NCBI GenBank assembly: GCA_016713865.1
Contig: JADJOG010000018.1
Location: forward strand, 1-12,199
DNA: 12,199 nt
Direction: 5' to 3'
Origin: Flavobacteriales bacterium
GTDB lineage: Bacteria; Bacteroidota; Bacteroidia; Flavobacteriales_F; PHOS-HE28
The notes below the pieces were generated by a model. It was not told where the DNA came from and did no database searches. It was given only the letters and a program-made list of their open reading frames with translations. Both the position numbers and the translations under genes were made by a program. Of this stretch, positions 1 through 8,206 are shown piece by piece (within the stretch, counting starts at the first letter, position 1; each line of letters begins with the position of its first letter).

Positions 1-314
1 GCTCGCTGTGGTGCCACTAGTGAAGATCGCCTCGTGCGCATGCTTCGCGTTGATGTGCCTGCGGATGGTCTCGCGCGCGGCCTCCTGAGCTTCGGTGGCC
101 CTTCGTGCTCAGCGTGTGCACGCCGCGATGCACGTTGGCGTTGATACGTGGCGTAGTAGGCGCTCTCGGCCTTGATCACGCGGCGCGGCTTCTGGCTGGT
201 CGCGGCGTTGTCGAAGTACACCAGCGGCTTGCCGTGTACGAGTTCCTTCAGGATCGGGAACTGCGCGCGGATCTCGGCGACGTCGAAGACTGGTTTGACC
301 GCAGTGGAGTTCAT
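1..314 (-). CDS. sufS: SufS cysteine desulfurase, N-terminal part (runs off window; two apparent frameshifts)
   Basis: SufS is a PLP-dependent class V aminotransferase-fold enzyme that takes sulfur from L-cysteine and, through a persulfide, feeds cytosolic SUF cluster assembly. Only about the first 105 residues are here. Visible family blocks, in order, are FDVAEIRAQFPILKE, GKPLVYFDNAATSQKP near residues 28-43, NANVHRGVHTLS, and EAIFTSGTTAS at the window edge. The catalytic lysine and cysteine lie outside. The start is the ATG at 314-312, the first one before the FDV block; no Shine-Dalgarno is seen. The reading frame changes near 143 (one extra base before NANVHRG) and near 100-102 (one extra base after LSTKG), while the protein family sequence continues on both sides. 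This suggests sequencing indels. It is the last visible gene of the suf operon, 148 nt downstream of sufD. The order B-C-D-S supports SufS over IscS or CsdA. Confidence 0.92.
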   Translation of the reverse strand, partial: MNSTAVKPVFDVAEIRAQFPILKELVHGKPLVYFDNAATSQKPRRVIKAESAYYATYQRQRASRRAHAEHEGPPKLRRPRARPSAGTSTRSMRTRRSSLVAPQR

Positions 315-329
315 GAATGCGAATACGTT

Positions 330-445
330 AACCGCAAAGGGCGCGGAGCACGCGGAGGGAGCCCAGAAGAGGAACCCTTCGCATGGATGATCGTTCGGTC
401 CATCACATTCTGCATTTCTCTGCGTCCTCTGCGCCCCCTGCGGTT
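330..445. repeat. Imperfect 31-nt inverted repeat pair in the sufD-sufS spacer
   Basis: The left arm is 330-360, starting AACCGCAAAGGGCGC. The right arm is 415-445, ending CCCCCTGCGGTT. By hand the arms match at 24 of 31 positions, and most differences are A/G. The loop between them is 54 nt. The pair fills most of the 148-nt gap between sufD and sufS. There is no ORF for a transposase and no obvious target-site duplication. The arms belong to the CGCRGAGNACGCRGAG type of low-complexity intergenic repeat. It may act as a mobile miniature element, an RNA hairpin in the operon transcript, or neither; the sequence alone does not decide. Confidence 0.6.
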
Positions 446-462
446 CAATTGCATTACCGCGG

Positions 463-1719
463 TTACAGCTGAGCGAGTTTGTTGTCGATGTGTTTCGTCA
501 ACACCGCCTTCCACTCCTCGTTCTGCGCGTTCCACCACCTCGGTGATGAAGGCATGGGCCATCAGCTTGCGCGCCTCAGCCTCACTCCCGCGGCTGCATA
601 GGTAGAACAGGCCCTTCTCATCAGGCGACCGATGGTGCAACCGTGGCTGCACTTCACGTCGTCGGCGTAGCTCTCCAGTTCGGGCTTGGTGTACACCTTG
701 GCATCGTCGCCCAGCAGGATGTTCGCGTTGCTCTGGTAAGCGCGGGTGCGTTGGGCGTCCTGTTTCACGTACACCTTGCCGTTGAACACGCTGGTGCCCT
801 TGCCGGCCACGATGCCCTTGTAGAGCTCGTCGCTGGTGCAGTCCGGCACGTCGTGACCGATGTAGGTGTGGTTGTCGAAATGCGTGGTACCGTTCAGCAG
901 GTACACGCCGTTCGGTTCGGCATGCAGCCTCCGGACCGGCCAGCGACACCTTCGCCTCATTGCGGATCGATTGCGCCATCCAGTGTCGTGGTGCTGATGC
1001 CGCCAATGGCTTTGGCATCCACGCACCCCTCAAAGCTGATGTTCGCTGGTCCGTTCGATTCGTGCGGACTTGTGGATCGTGAGGGCGCGCGCCTTCGCCC
1101 CCACAATGCACTCGCGTACGCTGTTGACGAAAGCCTCAGGCGTATCAAGGGCGATGTGCTCGATGATCGCTTCCGCCTCCGCGCCTTCGTGGAGCATGAA
1201 GAGGTCACGCGGTTGGATCGCCTGGCGCGCCGACGTGGTCACATGCAGCACATGGATAAACTCTCCGCGCCCCGCCCTTGAGACTAACGGGATCGTACCG
1301 TCTGTCGGAGCGGCGGTGTTCATGGCAGTGAAAAGGCGCTCGTTGGTTGGTGCCAGCGTGCCGTAATGTTCCTTCACGGGACCGTGTGAGAGGTGGTGTT
1401 GCAGGCTGTCGATCACCATTCCTTTCTGGCTCTTGAGATCATCGCTCAGATCAGCGCGGAAATGGCCGTTCACGAAGACCACGCGTGTGGCTTCGAAGGG
1501 AAGGCGGGCGGGCAGTGCCACGTTCGCTTCACCATTCGGTGCCGCATAGGGCTGGTTGAACAGCTTGCCCACGCGGGTGTACTTCCACGCCTCGGTCTTG
1601 CTGGTGGGAATGGCCAATGCATGCACTTGGGCGAATGCCTCGGCAGCGCCGGGCCAGGTGCTGGCCTGCAACAACGGCAATACCGTTGTCTTGGGGTCGT
1701 TCATTGTTGCGGTTGTCAT
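463..1719 (-). CDS. sufD: SufD, Fe-S cluster assembly scaffold subunit (several apparent frameshifts)
   Basis: SufD pairs with SufB and the ATPase SufC in the SufBC2D complex that builds Fe-S clusters in the cytosol. The N-terminal domain runs in one frame for about 225 residues (TSKTEAWKYTRVGKLF near 35-50, then VVFVNGHFRADLSDDL). Later blocks in shifted frames are GAIxRNEAKVSLAG, YLLNGTTHFDNHTYIGH, SDELYKGIVAGKGTSVFNGK, ESYADDVKCSHGCTIGRL, and GLFYLCSRG with an ITEVVERA helix. The C-terminus LTKHIDNKLAQL ends at TAA 465-463. The His in KCSHG matches the conserved SufD histidine. Frame changes fall near 1045, 965, 925, 620 and 515, and all preserve the family alignment. The start is ATG 1719; ATG 1704 (MNDPK) is the alternative. 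Total span is about 419 codons, near normal for the family. The gene follows sufC after 97 nt of repeat-filled spacer. Confidence 0.92.
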
Positions 1720-1740
1720 CGCCAGGTATTCGTCATTGTA

Positions 1741-1757
1741 TCGACCCGGAGGGTCGA
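1741..1757. repeat. Palindromic repeat copy 1 (sufC-sufD spacer)
   Basis: TCGACCC-GGA-GGGTCGA forms a perfect 7-bp stem with a 3-nt loop. It sits 21 nt before the sufD start codon on the minus strand. The core is the same as in copies 3 and 4 (4093 and 4741). The outer arms are degenerate here: GTA on the left and CGCTGC on the right, where copy 3 has GTAG and GCTAC. As RNA it would be a short stable hairpin between sufC and sufD. Confidence 0.85.
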
Positions 1758-1784
1758 CGCTGCCGGAGGATGGCATTTCATCAT

Positions 1785-1816
1785 CTGATCGTCTGATTTT
1801 CTGATCATCTGATCGA
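1785..1816. repeat. 8-bp tandem repeat, four units of CTGATNNN
   Basis: CTGAT starts at 1785, 1793, 1801 and 1809, exactly 8 bp apart. The units are CTGATCGT, CTGATTTT, CTGATCAT and CTGATCGA. The array ends at 1816, directly against the reverse complement of the sufC TGA stop (1819-1817), and a weaker half unit (TTCATCAT) precedes it at 1777. On the coding strand of the operon it reads as NNNATCAG repeated just after the sufC stop codon. The 8-bp period is not a multiple of three and no protein is encoded. Confidence 0.8.
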
Positions 1817-2563
<747 letters not shown>

Positions 2564-2586
2564 TGTGTCGTCGTCGCTTATGATGC

Positions 2587-2614
2587 GTAGGTCGACCCGG
2601 TTGGTCGACACTAC
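2587..2614. repeat. Palindromic repeat copy 2 (sufB-sufC spacer)
   Basis: The core is GTCGACC-CGGTT-GGTCGAC at 2591-2609, a 7-bp perfect stem. Outer arms GTAG (2587-2590) and CTAC (2611-2614) extend it with a single unpaired base, A2610. The loop differs from the other copies (CGGTT, where they have CGGAG), but the stem is retained. It fills about half of the 56-nt gap between the sufB stop and the sufC start, 23 nt before the sufC ATG. Confidence 0.82.
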
Positions 2615-2619
2615 TTCGG

Positions 2620-4067
<1,448 letters not shown>

Positions 4068-4088
4068 GTTTCGGTTGGCTATCACATG

Positions 4089-4116
4089 GTAGGTCGACCC
4101 GGAGGGTCGACGCTAC
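4089..4116. repeat. Palindromic repeat copy 3 (sufA-sufB spacer)
   Basis: The core GTCGACCCGGAGGGTCGAC at 4093-4111 is an 8-bp perfect stem with a 3-nt loop. Outer GTAG (4089-4092) and CTAC (4113-4116) extend the stem with one unpaired base, G4112. The bulge is on the same side as in copy 2. It lies 25 nt before the sufB start and 30 nt after the sufA stop. Confidence 0.88.
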
Positions 4117-4146
4117 GGGTGCGTATCGGGGATGTCGGCGCCATAC

Positions 4147-4473
4147 TCAGATGCTGAAGCTCTCCCCACACCCGCAGGTCCGGTTCGCGTTGGGGTTAAT
4201 GAATTGGAAACCCTTGCCGTTGAGGCCGCCGCTGAAATCGAGGGTGGTGCCTAGCAGGTACAGCAGGCTCTTCTTGTCCACCACCACCTTCACGCCGTTG
4301 TCCTCGAAGACCTTGTCGCCGTCCTTCATCTGGTCGTCAAACACGAGGTCGTACATGAGGCCGGAGCAGCCGCCGCCCTTCACGCCTACGCGCACGAAGT
4401 GGTTGGGGCCGCGGCCCTCTTCGCCGAGGAGCTTGGTGACTTCGGCCTTGGCGGGTTCGGAGACTTTGATCAT
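4147..4473 (-). CDS. sufA: A-type Fe-S carrier (SufA/IscA/HesB family)
   Basis: This is a small A-type carrier that accepts Fe-S clusters or iron and passes them to apo-proteins. The 108-aa frame is intact. The three family cysteines are present: C36 in GGGCSGLMYDL, and C100 and C102 in the C-terminal RTCGCGESF. The middle holds DNGVKVVVDKKSLLYLLGTTLDF, the usual IscA-fold beta-rich segment before the conserved NPN (INPNANRTCGCG). The start is ATG 4473, with a leader of about 35 nt from the predicted promoter and no Shine-Dalgarno. It is the first gene of the operon, before sufB, so SufA is the best name; on sequence alone ErpA or IscA cannot be excluded. Codon use and frame are clean, unlike the later suf genes. 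Confidence 0.9.
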   Translation of the reverse strand: MIKVSEPAKAEVTKLLGEEGRGPNHFVRVGVKGGGCSGLMYDLVFDDQMKDGDKVFEDNGVKVVVDKKSLLYLLGTTLDFSGGLNGKGFQFINPNANRTCGCGESFSI

Positions 4474-4484
4474 GGGTTCCTGTT

Positions 4485-4503
4485 GTTTAGAAACGGTCTA
4501 AAC
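4485..4503. promoter_or_regulatory. Candidate operator dyad in the suf leader
   Basis: GTTTAGA-N5-TCTAAAC is a perfect 7-bp inverted repeat. It lies between the predicted -7 element (4516-4523) and the sufA start codon (4473), so it would overlap roughly +5 to +25 of the transcript. This is a common place for a repressor site. SUF operons are often controlled by iron or Fe-S sensing repressors of the Rrf2 type, but this dyad does not match a site I can name. It could also form a weak leader hairpin. Confidence 0.5.
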
Positions 4504-4515
4504 AGGCTTCGGAGG

Positions 4516-4523
4516 CAAATGTA
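4516..4523 (-). promoter_or_regulatory. Bacteroidota-type -7 promoter element for the suf operon
   Basis: On the minus strand the sequence reads TACATTTG, an exact match to the Bacteroidota primary sigma factor -7 consensus TAnnTTTG. It ends about 43 nt before the sufA ATG, giving a leader of about 35 nt. No convincing -33 TTG at the usual spacing is present; the nearest TTG is about 30 nt upstream, which is too far. Confidence 0.55.
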
Positions 4524-4640
4524 GGCGCTGGGCTTGCGCTGGCGCAGGGTGAACAACGAGGCGGAGAGGAGGTTCGGGCGCCGAAGCAGAATGCCGGACG
4601 CGCTACATTATTGGCCACAAGATCGACGGGATATGCGTCA

Positions 4641-4707
4641 GCCCGCCAGGGATAGTAGCCCCGGCTCGTAGGCCGGGGCAGGCTCAGCGGATAGCCCGGC
4701 CGGCGGC
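4641..4707. other. Structured hairpin element in the sufA-dinB intergenic region
   Basis: The centre is a perfect 8-bp stem, GCCCCGGC (4658-4665) with GCCGGGGC (4672-4679) and a 6-nt loop. Outside it, GGG (4649-4651) can pair with CCC (4694-4696), and CCGCC (4643-4647) with GGCGG (4702-4706), giving a nested three-step stem. Unpaired blocks GATAGTA and AGCGGATA remain in the internal loops. This layout, conserved-looking internal loops around paired arms, resembles structured RNA or REP-like intergenic elements. It lies about 34 nt before palindrome copy 4. Family membership cannot be assigned by eye. Confidence 0.45.
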
Positions 4708-4740
4708 CAAACACTGATCCTGATTCAACACACCCGTACC

Positions 4741-4759
4741 GTCGACCCGGAGGGTCGAC
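4741..4759. repeat. Palindromic repeat copy 4 (upstream of dinB)
   Basis: GTCGACCCGGAGGGTCGAC, identical in the 19-nt core to copy 3 at 4093-4111. Outer arms are not conserved (GTACC on the left, ATGGCC on the right). It ends 57 nt before the dinB start and 21 nt before the 7-bp tandem repeat. This copy is upstream of a plus-strand gene, so it is not restricted to the suf transcript. Confidence 0.88.
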
Positions 4760-4780
4760 ATGGCCCAGCGCCAATAGAAG

Positions 4781-4822
4781 AATGAAAAATGTAGAATGTA
4801 AAATGATGAATGGCGAATGAAG
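4781..4822. repeat. 7-bp tandem repeat, six units of AATGNNN, running into dinB
   Basis: AATG occurs at 4781, 4788, 4795, 4802, 4809 and 4816, an exact 7-bp period. The units are AATGAAA, AATGTAG, AATGTAA, AATGATG, AATGGCG and AATGAAG. The sixth AATG contains the dinB start codon (4817-4819). Because 7 is not a multiple of three, successive units put ATG codons in all three frames. The A-rich composition also fits the usual Bacteroidota translation-start context. Confidence 0.8.
4782..4820 (+). CDS. Possible 12-codon upstream ORF overlapping the dinB start
   Basis: ATG at 4782 opens a short frame encoding MKNVECKMMNGE and stopping at TGA 4818-4820. Its stop overlaps the dinB ATG in the ATGA arrangement typical of coupled genes. 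Internal ATGs at 4803 and 4806 share the frame. The peptide is entirely a by-product of the 7-bp repeat, so it may be chance. It is listed because the 4-nt overlap could couple or gate dinB translation. There is no sequence evidence that it is translated. Confidence 0.2.
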   Translation: MKNVECKMMNGE

Positions 4823-6040
4823 AACAGCCAGCGCACCATCCTCCACCTCGACCTCGACAGCTTCTTCGTGAGCGTTGAGCGATTGGATCATCCCGAACTG
4901 AACGGCAAGCCGATCCTGATCGGCGCCGACAGCGATCGCGGCGTGGTGGCCAGTTGCAGTTACGAGGCGCGCAAGTATGGCGTGCGCAGCGCGATGCCCA
5001 TGCGCATGGCGAAGCAGCTGTGCCCGGAAGCGATCATCATGCGCGGCAACAGCGGCGCGTACATGAAGAAGAGCGACGAGGTGACGGAGATCATCCGCGA
5101 GCAGGTGCCGCTGTTCGAGAAGACGAGCGTCGATGAGTTCTACGTGGACTTCAGCGGCACGGAGAAATTCTTCGGCGCGATGAAATTGGCCACGGAGCTG
5201 AAGAAGTACATCGAGAAGGAGACGGGCCTGCCGAACAGCTTCGGTCTCTCAATCAACAAGACGGTGAGCAAGGTGGCCACCGACGATGCGAAGCCCAACG
5301 GGCAGAAGCAAGTGGAGTGCGGCACGGAGAAGCCCTACTTGGCGCCGAAGCCCATAGAGGCCATACCCGGCGTGGGCGAGAAGACGGCGCACCTGCTGCG
5401 CAGCATGGGCGTGATGAAGATCGCCACGATGCAGGAGCTGCCGATCGACCTGATGCAGCGCTTGCTGGGCGAGCACGGTCCCACGTTATGGCGCAAGGCG
5501 AACGGGATCGATGACAGCCCCGTGATCGCGTGGCACGAGCGCAAGAGCATCAGTACCGAACGCACGTTCGCGCAGGATACCATTGATGTGGTGAAACTGC
5601 GCGGCATGCTCACAGCCATGGCCGAGAGCCTCGCCTTCCAATTGCGCAAGGGGCAGAAGCTCACGAGCTGCGTGGCCGTTAAGGTGCGCTACGCTGATTT
5701 CGAGACGCACACGCAGCAGCTGCGCATCGGCTACACGGCGTGCGATCACATCATCCTGCCGGTGATCCACGAACTCTTCCGCAAGCTGTACGATCGCAGG
5801 CAGCGCATCCGCTTGATCGGCGTGCGCTTCAGTCATCTTGTGGGCGGCGGCCACCAGATGGATGCCTTCACCGACACCGAGGAAGCGATGAACCTCTACC
5901 AAGCGATGGACAGGATCCGCAAGCGCTTCGGCGACCGCACGGTGATGCGCGCGGCAGGCATGGATGCACGCAGCATAGGAAGGATGGATAACCCATTTGA
6001 TGGGCAGGCGCCGGTGCTGTTGGCGAATAGGAGGAGCTGA
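4817..6040 (+). CDS. dinB: DNA polymerase IV (Y-family translesion polymerase DinB)
   Basis: DinB is a low-fidelity Y-family polymerase that copies past lesions. The 407-aa frame is intact. The palm carries HLDLDSFFVSVE at residues 10-21, where D12 is the metal-binding Asp and F17 the expected steric gate, and SVDEFYVD at 104-111 with the catalytic D106-E107 pair. FGLSINKTVSKVATD follows, then the thumb helix-hairpin-helix IPGVGEKTAHLLRSMGV, and a little-finger domain containing ERKSISTERTF and IRLIGVRFSHLV. SVDEFYVD, where proteobacterial enzymes have SIDEAYLD, is a Bacteroidota-like variant. The C-terminus ends NPFDGQAPVLLANRR; whether the Q-containing stretch binds the sliding clamp is uncertain. 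The start is ATG 4817, where similarity begins; it lies inside a 7-bp tandem repeat. It is divergent from the suf operon and convergent with the next gene. No LexA box was recognised. Confidence 0.97.
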   Translation: MKNSQRTILHLDLDSFFVSVERLDHPELNGKPILIGADSDRGVVASCSYEARKYGVRSAMPMRMAKQLCPEAIIMRGNSGAYMKKSDEVTEIIREQVPLFEKTSVDEFYVDFSGTEKFFGAMKLATELKKYIEKETGLPNSFGLSINKTVSKVATDDAKPNGQKQVECGTEKPYLAPKPIEAIPGVGEKTAHLLRSMGVMKIATMQELPIDLMQRLLGEHGPTLWRKANGIDDSPVIAWHERKSISTERTFAQDTIDVVKLRGMLTAMAESLAFQLRKGQKLTSCVAVKVRYADFETHTQQLRIGYTACDHIILPVIHELFRKLYDRRQRIRLIGVRFSHLVGGGHQMDAFTDTEEAMNLYQAMDRIRKRFGDRTVMRAAGMDARSIGRMDNPFDGQAPVLLANRRS

Positions 6041-6056
6041 GGCTCGCCCTCACTCC
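6033..6056. terminator. Possible bidirectional hairpin over two convergent stop codons
   Basis: TGAGG (6038-6042) and CCTCA (6048-6052) pair around a CTCGC loop; GGAG (6033-6036) and CTCC (6053-6056) extend the stem across one bulged C. The first and last triplets of the inner palindrome are the TGA stop of dinB and the reverse complement of the TGA stop of the opposing gene. There is no U-tract on either side, so intrinsic termination is uncertain. Confidence 0.35.
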
Positions 6057-8067
6057 ACCACCACCCGCACCGCTTCTCCTCCCTCCGTTCGTAGCAAGTA
6101 AAGCCCACTCGCCAGCCCTTCCACATCCACAGCATTCCGCCCAGCTCGCAACACGCAGCCGAGCACTTGCTGCCCTGAGGCGTTCAGCAGCATTGCTTGT
6201 GTTGCAGCGCCCGCATGATCTGATGAAGAGGACTGATGAGGCCGGGGTCGGGAAGGCTCGCAACGAAGACGCCATCGCTTCTTCCACGCCCGTATTGAGC
6301 ACCACCAGCACCGTAGCCGTGCTCCATGAGCAACCGAAGGCATCGGTCACGATCGCGTGGTAGTCGCCTGTTTGCGTGGCGATGGTGGAGGCGCTATCGC
6401 TCACCAATGTGCTCTCGTTGAAGTACCAGTGCCACGCCGTACCGCCGGTGGTCCAGAGCGAATCGAACAGCAATTGCACCGTGTAGCCTGGATCAACGCG
6501 CTCTTCGATGTACACGGTGTCGATGATGACCTGTCCGTTCGCGTCGGTCACTTCAACGATGTACAGGCCAGGGCAAAGGCCAACGAGTTCCGACTCCGTT
6601 GAGCCCGTGTTCCACAGGTAGGTGAAGGGCGAGGTGCCGTTCATGAAGGGCGTGATCGCGCCATTGCACGTGCCGGGGCACACATCCGCGGCGATCGCGC
6701 TCACATCGAAGGTGGTGTCCGTTGCGGAGACCATCATCGCATCGCCGTTCGACACATCGTCGATGGTGGTGTTGCCGTAGGTGACCAGGCCCCAGTAGTA
6801 TCCGCCGAAGTACAATTGGTGCGGTGGAGCGCCTTGCCGATGAATGCAGAGCGGAACGTCGCGCTGAAAGCCACCGGCTCTTTGCGCCCAGACCACATCG
6901 CCTTCACCATCCATCTTCATGATCGCGATGTCCTCGCCACCGATGCTGGTGAGCGAAGTGCCGAAGAAGTCCACCGTGTTCGAGAACTGAACGGCCACGT
7001 ACACGTTGCCCAATCCATCCGCAGCAGCCCTCCAACCAAGGTCGCGTTGCGCGGATCCGGTGCTCTTGCCCCATTGGTAATTGCCATCCGCATCGAACTT
7101 CCATCATGAAGTCATCGTTGTTGCTCGTAGAGATGAGGGTGTCATCGGGCAGGAACATGCTGCCCCACAGCCTGCCGACCATGAACACATTGCCCAGAGT
7201 GTCGGCCGCATCCCCATGCCCTCGTGGTCGCCAGAGGCGTAGCTGTTCGCCCAAAGCGCGTTGCCATCGAGGTCGCAGGCCAGCAAGAAGGCCTTACCGG
7301 TGTTCGATGTCGTCGAGATCGGCAGCCCGTCGAATTCCCCGATGGCGAAACTGAATTGCCCGGTGATGAACAACCGATCACCTGCCACCGAGATGCCTCG
7401 GCTCGACTTCGTTTGCCCGATGCCCGTGCTGAGCTTGGCCCAATTCAGTGTGCCCGTGCTGTCGTAGCTCGCCACGAAGATTTGCCGTTGGTTGTTGCTC
7501 GCGATCTGGAGCGGATCGAAACGCACCGTGAAGCCTCCGACGAATCCCGTGATGAAGACATCGCCTTCCGCTGAGACGGCGATGCCTCGTGCTTCATCAT
7601 TGGAACTGCTGCCTGCGCGGCGTGCCCACAGGCAGGTGCCATCCACATCGTATCGCGCAACGAAGATGTCATCGCCGACATAGGAGCCCAAGGTGATGCC
7701 GTCGCCGAAATTCGCGGTGCCATTGTAGCTGCCCGTGATGTAGATGCGATTCTCCGCGTCGATCGCGATGTCGTAGGCCAAGGCATCATCGAAGGTGACC
7801 AGCACGCTGCGGACCCAAAGGCAAGTGCCGGCGGCATTGTACTTCGCCAATACGCCGGCCGTGTTGCTTCCTGTAGTGATGGTGCCGCACCCGAATTGGG
7901 ATGTTCCCCGCACGCTGCCCGCCCAATAGACATTGCCCTGGCTGTCGGTGGCGATACCGTAACACTGATGCGTTGCTGCCGTCGCCGGCACTGACGGCCC
8001 AGTTCCATTGCTGGGCTCCGACGCGAGTGAATGTGGCAATCGTGAGGACAAGGAGCAGTTGACGCAT
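6050..8067 (-). CDS. Secreted beta-propeller protein with SprB repeat and T9SS sorting domain (several apparent frameshifts)
   Basis: The protein starts with a signal peptide, MRQLLLVLTIATFTRVGAQ, and then has about seven repeats of 50-60 residues. Each has the pattern GIA-D--GN-Y--G, a polar strand, D-FVA-YD--G and W-(A/V)R or similar, as in SBBP or PQQ-like propeller blades; seven blades would close one propeller. Next comes a SprB-type repeat (CPGTCNGAITPFMNG ... GLYIVEVTDANG), a second Ig/PKD-like stretch ending DAFGCSWSTATVLVV, and a T9SS type A sorting domain: SLRAFPTPASSVLFI, then LLNASGQQVLG and GLASGLYLLRTEGGEAVRVVVE. It should therefore cross the outer membrane by T9SS and be released or anchored. 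The ligand is unknown. Frame changes near 7970, 7215, 7105, possibly 7020-7030, and 6225 interrupt it without losing the repeat pattern. Repaired length is about 670 aa. The start is ATG 8067, fixed by the signal peptide. Confidence 0.85.
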
Positions 8068-8206
8068 GGTGGCGAAAGTAGAGGGCCGATTATGCGAGCC
8101 TCACGACTGGCCGTCCGGACAAGTCACACAATCAACCGCTCATGTGATCACACCGTTCTCTCTTGGGTCATTCGGCATTTTCGCAGGAATCAACACCGAA
8201 CTCCGC
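8068..8206. promoter_or_regulatory. Divergent intergenic region between propeller and ABC genes
   Basis: This 139-nt gap should hold promoters for both directions. On the minus strand TACTTTCG lies 9 nt before the propeller ATG, one base off the TAnnTTTG element; it would give a nearly leaderless mRNA. No clear -7 element is seen toward the ABC gene. A perfect 10-bp palindrome TGTGATCACA is at 8143-8152 and an 8-bp palindrome GTCCGGAC at 8113-8120. Either may be an operator or chance. Confidence 0.35.

Noticed and set aside
330..445. Insertion sequence in the sufD-sufS gap
   Set aside because: Only 54 nt lie between the arms, with no transposase and no clear target duplication; at most a miniature element.
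643..1281. Plus-strand open frame of 212 codons over sufD
   Set aside because: Shadow of the sufD coding sequence; no motif, no own promoter.
1741..1757. Palindrome copies as intrinsic terminators
   Set aside because: No T-tract follows any copy in the direction of transcription, and the copies lie inside an operon whose later genes must be transcribed.
4604..4613. TACATTATTG on the plus strand as a dinB promoter
   Set aside because: It has an extra base relative to TAnnTTTG and lies about 205 nt from the start without a convincing -33 element.
4487..4891. Minus-strand frame across the sufA-dinB gap and the start of dinB
   Set aside because: Low-complexity translation of the 7-bp repeat and the dinB start; it would overlap the suf promoter and has no homology signal.
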